Source: Streptococcaceae bacterium
GTDB taxonomy: Bacteria > Bacillota > Bacilli > Lactobacillales > Streptococcaceae
DNA length: 5,098 nt
Reading direction: 5' to 3'
NCBI GenBank assembly: GCA_031279745.1
Contig: JAITHN010000155.1
Coordinates: 1-5,098, forward strand
Of this stretch, positions 1-5,098 are shown one piece after another; positions within the stretch are counted from its first letter, which is position 1, and each line of letters starts with the position of its first letter. The notes beneath the pieces are model-generated. The model ran no database searches and had not been told where the DNA came from. It saw nothing but the letters and a program-made list of their open reading frames with translations. Position numbers and translations under genes: made by a program.

Positions 1-1423
1 ATTTCGACTTGTTCAGCAAAAATCGAAGAAGGGTCATGCACAACGTTAAGATGGAGAGTGCGAATGAAACGTAAAAGGCAATATGCATGCCGTTTACAAA
101 TGCACCTTCCTGACCTGGAGAAAAGCTCGTAACACGTTTTCCCAAGTCAGAGCTCATCACTGTATAAAGCGTCGTTGTTGCGGCGGATATTCCAATAATC
201 ATTCCTAGATTTCTAGCGAGGGCATTGACACTACCTGCCACCCCAAGATATTGTTTATCGACACTTTGCATGACGAGTGCGTTATTTGGCGATTGGAACA
301 GGCTCGTCCCAATAGCGTTGACAACGGTACAACTTAGAATAGATAAAATCGTAGTTTTGCTTGAGAAATTTGTATAGCCAAACTGTGCAACGGTCACGAT
401 AATGATTCCAATAACAGTCAGGATTTCTTTATTAAAATGATCTCCAAGATAGCCACCGACCGGGCCGAAAATCATCATGACAATGGGGAAAGTCATCAGT
501 AGCATTCCTGCTTCCCCTGGCTCTAGTTTCAGTAAATCCTGTAAGTAGAAAGGCATTAGGATATTGGCGAAGAAATTGGTCACGAAAATTAGCATGGCTG
601 AGGTTACGCTTACAGTGAAGAGTGAATTTCTGAATAACCCAAGATGAATCATAGGATGTTTCAATCTGTTTTCTAACCGCAAAAAAAATAAGAAGATGAG
701 AAGTGCAATCCCAAAGAGAAGGAGAGGGATTCGGGTGAGAAAACCTGCATTCTGTCCGACTTCAATGCCGAGGAATAAGCTGGTAATAAAAAGGAAAAAA
801 GAAAAGGTACCCAGGAGGTCTAAATGTCCCTTACGAATCACTTTCTTTTCTTCTTTTGGGAAAAGTTTCTGCCCTAAAAGGATGGCAAGAATACCAATGG
901 GTACATTTACCCAGAAGATAAAGCTCCACGGTAGAAATTGAAGAAGTAATCCTCCAAGACCAGGTCCTGTCACTCCTCCAAGAGCGACAAAGACACCCAC
1001 CATCGACATCGCACGGGCTCTTTGGTGAGGAGGAAATGTGCTTGTAGTAATCCCAAAGCTATTGCTCATGGTCATTGCGGCGCCGACAGATTGGAAGAAA
1101 CGAGCAAAGAGCAAGAAATTCAACCCAAGATTTAACCCACAGAGGAAGGAGCCAATCGTAAAAATAATCGTCCCATATTTAAAAATGCGAATTTTGCCCA
1201 CAAGGTCTCCAAGCCGACCGAAGAAAATTAAGAGCGCGCTTACTCCGATTAGATAAATGGAGACTGTCCATGTTGCCTGGTTCATCATAATGCCAAGACT
1301 TTTTGAAATAGTTGGCAGAGCAATATTGACAATGGATGAATCAAGCGTAGACATGAAAGTAAAAAGTCCGATCGCTAGCAAGATTAGATTTCGTTTTGTC
1401 GAAGATATGTCTTTTTCTCCCAT
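1..1423 (-). CDS. MFS drug/proton antiporter, DHA2 (14-TMS) family, C-terminus cut by window edge
   Basis: The minus-strand frame is open without interruption from ATG 1423 to the left edge, giving 474 visible residues. The protein is very hydrophobic and shows the DHA2 signatures. LDSSIVNIALP lies in helix 1 (Asp28). Motif A GRLGDLVGK is at 69-77, between helices 2 and 3. Arg108 lies in the motif B stretch ARFFQSVGAA. The antiporter motif C, TGPGLGG, is at 152-158, followed by WSFIFWVNVPIG at 166-177, typical of EmrB/QacA-like pumps. Known members export drugs or other toxic compounds across the cytoplasmic membrane in exchange for protons; the substrate cannot be read from sequence. The visible end, with basic residues after the last hydrophobic helix, suggests that only a few residues are missing. 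The start is supported by GGGGAGG just upstream and no better alternative. It is transcribed divergently from pepV, and no TetR- or MarR-type regulator is adjacent within the window. The family call is firm; the substrate is unknown. Confidence 0.93.
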   Translation of the reverse strand, partial: MGEKDISSTKRNLILLAIGLFTFMSTLDSSIVNIALPTISKSLGIMMNQATWTVSIYLIGVSALLIFFGRLGDLVGKIRIFKYGTIIFTIGSFLCGLNLGLNFLLFARFFQSVGAAMTMSNSFGITTSTFPPHQRARAMSMVGVFVALGGVTGPGLGGLLLQFLPWSFIFWVNVPIGILAILLGQKLFPKEEKKVIRKGHLDLLGTFSFFLFITSLFLGIEVGQNAGFLTRIPLLLFGIALLIFLFFLRLENRLKHPMIHLGLFRNSLFTVSVTSAMLIFVTNFFANILMPFYLQDLLKLEPGEAGMLLMTFPIVMMIFGPVGGYLGDHFNKEILTVIGIIIVTVAQFGYTNFSSKTTILSILSCTVVNAIGTSLFQSPNNALVMQSVDKQYLGVAGSVNALARNLGMIIGISAATTTLYTVMSSDLGKRVTSFSPGQEGAFVNGMHIAFYVSFALSILTLCMTLLRFLLNKSK

Positions 1424-1458
1424 AAGTCCTCCCCAAACTTTACAAATATATATATATT

Positions 1459-1487
1459 ATTATAGCTTAAAATAGGTAAAAATTTAA
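1459..1487 (-). promoter_or_regulatory. Putative sigma-A promoter of the MFS transporter gene
   Basis: Read on the minus strand, there is a consensus TATAAT at 1464-1459, with a weak -35 candidate TTAAAT at 1487-1482 and a 17-bp spacer. The -10 is about 35 bp upstream of the ATG, which leaves a short leader containing a 12-bp alternating AT run (1446-1457) and the GGGGAGG ribosome binding site. The -10 is convincing. The -35 is poor and overlaps the -35 of the oppositely directed pepV promoter. Confidence 0.6.
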
Positions 1488-1513
1488 CATTTAGGTGGGA
1501 ACTTTGGTAGACT
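1484..1513 (+). promoter_or_regulatory. Putative sigma-A promoter of pepV (extended -10)
   Basis: TTAACA at 1484-1489 is a five-of-six match to the -35 consensus. After 18 bp comes TAGACT at 1508-1513, preceded by TG at 1505-1506, which makes an extended -10. The start point would fall near 1520, leaving a leader of about 20 nt that carries AGGAGG at 1528-1533, five bases before the pepV ATG. This is predicted from sequence only. Confidence 0.6.
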
Positions 1514-1538
1514 AGGGACAAACAGTTAGGAGGAAATT

Positions 1539-2942
1539 ATGACAATTAATTTTACAGCGGAAGTTGAAGCTAGAAAGCAAGCAATGCTTGATGATTTGTT
1601 TACCCTTTTGCGGATCAACTCGGAAAGAGATGATTCTCTTGTAACGGAAGATGCACCTTTTGGACCTGGACCAAAGGCTGCGATGTTAAAATTATTGGAA
1701 TTAGCTGAAAGAGATGGTTTCAAAACGGATAATGTTGACAACTATGTCGGTGAATTTGAATATGGTGAGGGCGATGAGACATTGGGGATTTTCGCGCATA
1801 TGGATGTAGTTCCTGCAGGGACAGGATGGGATTCAGACCCATACGAGCCAGAAATTCGCGATGGAAAAATCTTTGCACGTGGGTCTAGCGACGACAAAGG
1901 ACCTACAGTCGCTTGCTATTATGGATTAAAAATCTTGAAAGAACTTGGTGTTCCACTTTCTAAAAAAATCAGATTTGTCATTGGAACAGATGAAGAATCA
2001 GGTTGGGCGGATATGGACTATTATTTCCAACACCGTGAAAAACCTGATTTTGGATTTTCTCCAGATGCAGAATTTCCGATTATTAATGGAGAGAAAGGAA
2101 ATGTAACAGAATACCTTCAATTTTCTGGAACGAATGATGGGCCCGTTGTCTTACACTCCTTTAAAGGTGGCTTACGCGTAAACATGGTTCCAGAAAGCGC
2201 AACAGCCTTAGTAAGTGGAGCAATTTCAAAAGATGACTTGGAAGCGAAATTCCAAGCGTTCAAAGCGCAACACGAAGTTGGTGGTGAGATTGAAGAAATC
2301 GAAGGGAAATTTTCGATTACAGTGGTTGGGAAATCAGCACACGGAGCACATCCTGAAGCAGGTGTAAACGGTGCGACAATGCTTGCTCTATTTTTAAAAG
2401 AGTTTGACTTCCAAGGCGGAGCAAAAAAATTCCTTCGTGTAGGCGGAGAATTTGCATGGAATGACCATGAAGGAGACAAATTAGGAGTTGCCATAGAGGA
2501 CAACAAGATGGGCAAACTTTCAATGAATGCAGGAATTTTTGATTTTGTTGAGGGTGAAAAAGGGGAAATCGCTTTGAATTTCCGCTATCCAAAAGGAACC
2601 GATGCAGAGGTGATTCAAAACCAACTCTTAAGCACATTAGATGGATTGGTAGATGAGATAGCGATTCCAGCAGCGGGACATGCTCCTCATTATGTTCCTA
2701 TGGATGACCCATTGGTTTCAACTCTTCTTGATGTTTTTGAAGATCATACGGGTTTAAAAGGTTATGAACAAGTCATCGGTGGTGGAACTTTTGGACGTTT
2801 GATGGAACGTGGGGTTGCGTATGGAGCGATGTTCCCAGGTTATACGGACACGATGCATCAGGCAAATGAATTTATTGTGGAAAGCGAATTCTACAAAGCA
2901 GCAGTCATCTACGCAGATGCGATTTATCGCTTAGCAAAATAA
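1539..2942 (+). CDS. pepV: Dipeptidase PepV (peptidase family M20)
   Basis: This 467-residue cytoplasmic zinc dipeptidase has the usual length for lactic acid bacterial PepV. PepV enzymes cleave dipeptides with broad specificity late in peptide use, releasing free amino acids. The M20 metal site is complete. His87 is in GIFAHMDVVPAG, Asp119 in the GSSDDKG motif, Glu152/Glu153 in GTDEESGW (the general base and a metal ligand), Asp176 in FSPDAEFP and His440 in TDTMHQAN. His268, in KSAHGAHPEAG, lies in the inserted lid domain and corresponds to the histidine thought to help stabilise the transition state in the Lactobacillus delbrueckii enzyme. These role assignments come from knowledge of that enzyme; the residues are seen here. 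The ATG start is supported by a perfect AGGAGG five bases upstream. The gene has its own promoter and is followed at once by a strong terminator, so it is probably monocistronic. Nothing is broken or missing. Confidence 0.96.
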   Translation: MTINFTAEVEARKQAMLDDLFTLLRINSERDDSLVTEDAPFGPGPKAAMLKLLELAERDGFKTDNVDNYVGEFEYGEGDETLGIFAHMDVVPAGTGWDSDPYEPEIRDGKIFARGSSDDKGPTVACYYGLKILKELGVPLSKKIRFVIGTDEESGWADMDYYFQHREKPDFGFSPDAEFPIINGEKGNVTEYLQFSGTNDGPVVLHSFKGGLRVNMVPESATALVSGAISKDDLEAKFQAFKAQHEVGGEIEEIEGKFSITVVGKSAHGAHPEAGVNGATMLALFLKEFDFQGGAKKFLRVGGEFAWNDHEGDKLGVAIEDNKMGKLSMNAGIFDFVEGEKGEIALNFRYPKGTDAEVIQNQLLSTLDGLVDEIAIPAAGHAPHYVPMDDPLVSTLLDVFEDHTGLKGYEQVIGGGTFGRLMERGVAYGAMFPGYTDTMHQANEFIVESEFYKAAVIYADAIYRLAK

Positions 2943-2961
2943 ACTCCAGATTAAATAGACG

Positions 2962-3007
2962 AACTCTTGGTTTCCATTTTAGGGGACCGAGAGTTTTTTG
3001 TTTTTTA
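2962..3007 (+). terminator. Rho-independent terminator of pepV
   Basis: The arm at 2962-2975 pairs with 2982-2995 to give a 14-bp stem, including a few G-T wobbles, around the 6-nt loop ATTTTA. It is followed by a T-rich tail broken by a single G (to 3007). It begins 20 bp after the pepV stop and should end that transcript. The opposite strand lacks a good T-run, so it appears to work in one direction only. Confidence 0.92.
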
Positions 3008-3046
3008 ATGAAATTGTATGAGCCCCCTCTGCAAGTGAAAGCTCTA

Positions 3047-3092
3047 TAAAAAATCGGACGGATAACCTGTAATTTTGGTTATCCATCTGATT
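3047..3092 (-). terminator. Hairpin resembling a reverse-strand terminator with no gene upstream of it
   Basis: The arms 3052-3067 and 3077-3092 form a 16-bp stem with one mismatch and one wobble, around a 9-nt loop. On the plus strand the hairpin is preceded by a run of A (3048-3053) and not followed by T. Read on the minus strand it therefore ends in a six-T run, overlapping the stem base, as an intrinsic terminator would. No minus-strand gene lies between it and murE. It could be the 3' end of a lost gene, the end of a small antisense RNA, or part of a dispersed repeat. The hairpin is clear; the function is a guess. Confidence 0.5.
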
Positions 3093-3177
3093 GATCAACA
3101 GAATGAACGGGTATTCTTCGCCTCGCTTGACGCATTAGACTCATTGTAAATTTCAACCGCTTTTAGAAATGGGGGAG

Positions 3178-3206
3178 TAAAACAAAAGCACGAGCTATGC
3201 TATACT
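3178..3206 (+). promoter_or_regulatory. Putative extended -10 promoter of murE
   Basis: TATACT at 3201-3206 is preceded by TG at 3198-3199, forming an extended -10. The hexamer 17 bp further upstream (3178-3183, TAAAAC) is a poor -35, as is common where the TG extension compensates. The predicted start near 3213 would leave a leader of about 22 nt that holds the ribosome binding site. Confidence 0.55.
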
Positions 3207-3222
3207 TATTTTAAACAAATTT

Positions 3223-3228
3223 GGAGGT
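3223..3228 (+). promoter_or_regulatory. Ribosome binding site that sets the TTG start of murE
   Basis: GGAGGT lies six bases before TTG 3235, an optimal spacing. The next in-frame ATG (codon 21, position 3295) has no comparable site, and starting there would remove N-terminal sequence that resembles the start of other lysine-type MurE proteins. Confidence 0.85.
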
Positions 3229-3234
3229 GGGAAA

Positions 3235-4740
3235 TTGACTTTAAAATTGACTGAGGTCATTCAATGCTTAAAGCAGGGTGGATTCTTTAGGGAAATGATA
3301 AAGCAGGAAAGTTATTCCTATCACGTTTCGTCGGTGGCGGAACGGATAGTTTTCGAATCGATTAGCTACAACTCCAAAGAGGTAGACGAAAACACATTGT
3401 TTTTTGTAAAAGGTGCAACGTTTAAAGCGGAATATCTTAACCAAGCCATTGAGGAAAATGGTTTGAAATTTTATGTGTCTGAAACTCCTTTTGATGTAGC
3501 GGCAATGGGGATTATCGTGACAGATATTCGAAAAGCGATGGCAGTCTTGTCCCGTGCCTTTTACCAGTTTCCAAATGAAAAGCTAAAGATTATTGCATTT
3601 ACGGGGACGAAGGGGAAGACTACGGCAGCCTATTTTACGAAAAATATTCTTGCGGAAGCAACTGGACAAAAGACAGCGATGATTTCAACGATGAATACCA
3701 CGCTTGATGGATTGAACTATTTTAAGAGTGCATTGACTACCCCGGAGAGCTTGGACTTATTCAGGATGATGGATGAAGCGATAAAAAACGGGATGACCCA
3801 TCTAGTGATGGAAGTTTCCTCCCAAGCTTATAAACTGGACCGTGTTTATGGATTGAATGTTGATGTGGGAGTTTTCTTGAATATTTCACCGGATCATATC
3901 GGACCTCTTGAACATCCGAATTTTGAAGACTATTTTTACTGCAAGCGACAACTTCTTCATCACTCAGAAGCGATCGTTTTGAACCATGAGACGGATTATT
4001 TTAATCTCCTCGTTGAAGAGACGATAGAACTCGGTAAACCCTACTATGTATACAGCGATAAGACGGAGTCTGCAGATTTCTTCTATCAGAGCAGAGGATT
4101 CGATTTTTCTCTCACTTCAAAGGAAAATGGTGCAATTTCGAATAGTTCTGGGGAGTATAAGATACAACTGACTGGGGATTTTAATGCGGGGAATGCGGTT
4201 TCGGCAATTATTGCGGCAACTCTTGTTGGCGCGAATGGGAGTGATGCAAAACGAGGAGTGGAACATACGACCGTTCCCGGAAGGATGGAAATCCTAAGAG
4301 CTGAAAATGGGGCGAAAATTCTTGTAGATTATGCGCACAATAAAATCTCTCTTGAGGTGCTGTTGACGGAAGTGAAACGACATTTGAAAGGAAAGCTTGT
4401 CGTTTTGATAGGAGCTCCTGGAAATAAAGGGGAGAATAGGCGTCGCGACTTTGGTGTTGTACTATCCGACATGGTGGATGAGGCAATCTTAACGATGGAT
4501 GATCCAAATTCTGAAGATCCAATGGATATTGCAAAAGAAATACAAGGATCTATCACTTCAGACATTCCAGTCTCGATAGAATTGAATAGAGAGGAAGCGA
4601 TTCGTCTAGGTATTTCAAAATTGACGTCCAGTGAAGATGTACTCGTGCTTGCAGGAAAAGGCGCTGATTTGTATCAAATTATAGATGGGGTAAAAACGCC
4701 ATATATTGGAGATTATGAAGTGGCACGAAAATGGACATAA
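3235..4740 (+). CDS. murE: UDP-N-acetylmuramoyl-L-alanyl-D-glutamate--L-lysine ligase (MurE, non-DAP type)
   Basis: This 501-residue Mur ligase catalyses the ATP-dependent cytoplasmic addition of the third stem-peptide residue to UDP-MurNAc-L-Ala-D-Glu in peptidoglycan synthesis. The N-terminal UDP-substrate domain spans about 1-115. The central ATPase domain has the P-loop TGTKGKTT at 123-130, TTPES at 168-172, MEVSSQAY at 192-199, NISPDHIGP at 216-224, and Lys237 in YCKRQL, the expected carbamylated lysine. The C-terminal domain starts near VPGRMEI (347-353), followed by DYAHN at 365-369 and GNKGENRRRDFG at 396-407. The amino-acid specificity loop reads DDPN (422-425), not the DNPR of diaminopimelate enzymes. 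This form is known from lysine-adding MurE of streptococci. Ornithine cannot be excluded, because some related genera use it. The enzyme starts with TTG behind a strong ribosome binding site. It stands apart from other mur genes, as is common for lysine-type murE, and seems to be transcribed alone. Confidence 0.95.
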   Translation: MTLKLTEVIQCLKQGGFFREMIKQESYSYHVSSVAERIVFESISYNSKEVDENTLFFVKGATFKAEYLNQAIEENGLKFYVSETPFDVAAMGIIVTDIRKAMAVLSRAFYQFPNEKLKIIAFTGTKGKTTAAYFTKNILAEATGQKTAMISTMNTTLDGLNYFKSALTTPESLDLFRMMDEAIKNGMTHLVMEVSSQAYKLDRVYGLNVDVGVFLNISPDHIGPLEHPNFEDYFYCKRQLLHHSEAIVLNHETDYFNLLVEETIELGKPYYVYSDKTESADFFYQSRGFDFSLTSKENGAISNSSGEYKIQLTGDFNAGNAVSAIIAATLVGANGSDAKRGVEHTTVPGRMEILRAENGAKILVDYAHNKISLEVLLTEVKRHLKGKLVVLIGAPGNKGENRRRDFGVVLSDMVDEAILTMDDPNSEDPMDIAKEIQGSITSDIPVSIELNREEAIRLGISKLTSSEDVLVLAGKGADLYQIIDGVKTPYIGDYEVARKWT

Positions 4741-4770
4741 ACGGATGATTTGTGGAGTCTTGCGTAATGA

Positions 4771-4799
4771 TACACGAGAATGACTTTTTATGGTAAAAT
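4771..4799 (+). promoter_or_regulatory. Putative extended -10 promoter of ntdP
   Basis: TAAAAT at 4794-4799 carries the TG extension (4791-4792). The hexamer 17 bp upstream, TACACG at 4771-4776, matches the -35 consensus at only three of six positions. The predicted start point near 4806 would place the palindrome at 4817-4830 within the first transcribed bases. Confidence 0.5.
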
Positions 4800-4816
4800 T
4801 TCTAAGAATAAGTAAA

Positions 4817-4830
4817 TAGTGAATTCACTA
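4817..4830 (+). promoter_or_regulatory. Perfect 14-bp palindrome, possible operator, in the ntdP leader
   Basis: TAGTGAATTCACTA is identical to its own reverse complement. It lies about 18 bp downstream of the putative -10 and 14 bp upstream of the GTG start, a position suited to repression by a dimeric regulator. The lack of a loop makes a stable RNA hairpin less likely. I do not recognise it as the site of a known regulator, and it could be chance. Confidence 0.35.
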
Positions 4831-4844
4831 GAAAGTGGTGTCCC

Positions 4845-5098
4845 GTGATTCCAAAAGAAGGAGAATTTATTACCATTCAAAGTTATAAACATGATGGTAA
4901 TATTCATCGAACTTGGCGAGACACGATGGTATTAAAGACAAGCGAGCATAGCATCATTGGTGTGAATGACCATACGCTTGTAACAGAAAGCGATGGAAGG
5001 CGGTGGGTGACCCGTGAGCCTGCGATTGTGTATTTCCATAAGAAATACTGGTTTAACGTCATCGCAATGATTAGAGAAAAAGGGGTATCTTATTATTG
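4845..5098 (+). CDS. ntdP: Nucleoside tri-/diphosphate phosphatase NtdP (DUF402, YgaC family), N-terminal part
   Basis: Eighty-four codons are visible before the window ends; family members are about 175-180 residues, so roughly half is missing. The sequence EGEFITIQSYKHDG (5-18), HRTWRD (21-26), VNDHTLVTESDGRRWVTREP (40-59) and FHKKYWFNVIAMIRE (64-78) closely resembles Bacillus YgaC and its streptococcal relatives. The family has a DUF402 beta-barrel fold. The Staphylococcus aureus homologue is reported to hydrolyse nucleoside tri- and diphosphates with divalent metal. Most of the expected metal-binding acidic residues should lie in the part beyond the window, so they cannot be checked. The start is GTG: a stop at 4809-4811 blocks the frame upstream, no other start codon follows it before 4845, and the conserved region begins at once. 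The ribosome binding site is degenerate (AAAGTGGTG at 4832-4840, four bases from GTG). The gene likely has its own promoter, with a palindrome in its leader. Confidence 0.9.
   Translation, partial: MIPKEGEFITIQSYKHDGNIHRTWRDTMVLKTSEHSIIGVNDHTLVTESDGRRWVTREPAIVYFHKKYWFNVIAMIREKGVSYY

Noticed and set aside
1446..1457. Alternating AT run of 12 bases as a repeat element
   Set aside because: It is too short and simple to be a meaningful repeat. It is ordinary AT-rich promoter DNA, though its length could vary between strains.
696..1475. Three short plus-strand open frames (72-81 codons) inside and beyond the transporter gene
   Set aside because: They lie almost wholly opposite a long, intact minus-strand transporter with clear family motifs. 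Their basic, proline-rich translations look like antisense shadows.
1526..2637. Minus-strand open frames opposite pepV
   Set aside because: They overlap a complete, well-recognised enzyme and show no ribosome binding sites or family motifs.
2979..3086. Minus-strand frame of 35 codons starting MDNQNYRLSV, running through both hairpins
   Set aside because: It has no ribosome binding site, crosses the pepV terminator and the second hairpin, and has no recognisable family. It is more likely a by-product of the intergenic sequence.
3095..3202. Minus-strand open stretch of about 35 codons ending NTRSFC as a real small gene
   Set aside because: It has no start codon with a ribosome binding site and is closed upstream by an in-frame stop. 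It is kept only as a possible relic in the findings.
4208..4565. Minus-strand open frames opposite murE
   Set aside because: They lie wholly within the C-terminal half of a complete Mur ligase and have low-complexity, serine- and proline-rich translations, typical of shadows.
1..5098. Insertion sequences, CRISPR arrays, tRNA or rRNA genes, riboswitches, defence systems
   Set aside because: I found no terminal inverted repeats with target duplications, no regularly spaced repeats, no RNA gene structure and no effector-type genes. The leaders are too short (about 20-40 nt) for a riboswitch or T-box.

Overview
This window looks like ordinary chromosomal DNA from a low-GC Gram-positive bacterium (Firmicutes), most likely a member of the Lactobacillales. 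The evidence is a PepV-type dipeptidase, a MurE ligase of the non-DAP (lysine-type) class, a DUF402 nucleotide phosphatase whose N-terminal sequence resembles the streptococcal and enterococcal form, strong AGGAGG-like ribosome binding sites and AT-rich sigma-A-like promoters. The family or genus cannot be fixed from this sequence.

Layout. Positions 1-1423 hold a minus-strand 14-helix drug/proton antiporter (MFS, DHA2 type), open to the left edge, so its last residues and stop lie outside. A 115-bp AT-rich divergent promoter region follows. pepV is at 1539-2942 on the plus strand and ends in a strong intrinsic terminator. A 292-bp gap contains, besides that terminator, a second hairpin whose T-run makes it look like a terminator for the opposite strand, with no gene to serve. 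murE is at 3235-4740 (plus, TTG start) with its own extended -10 promoter. A 104-bp gap carries another extended -10 promoter and a perfect 14-bp palindrome. The N-terminal half of ntdP (ygaC family) starts at GTG 4845 and runs off the right edge.

How the genes relate. Each gene appears to have its own promoter, so this is probably a row of single-gene units rather than one operon. PepV recovers amino acids from dipeptides, MurE adds the third residue of the peptidoglycan stem peptide, and NtdP hydrolyses nucleoside tri- and diphosphates. The transporter is presumably an efflux pump of unknown substrate. No mobile element, CRISPR array, tRNA, rRNA or novel multi-gene system is visible. The points worth a second look are all intergenic: the orphan reverse-strand terminator, the palindrome in the ntdP leader, and the overlapping divergent promoters.
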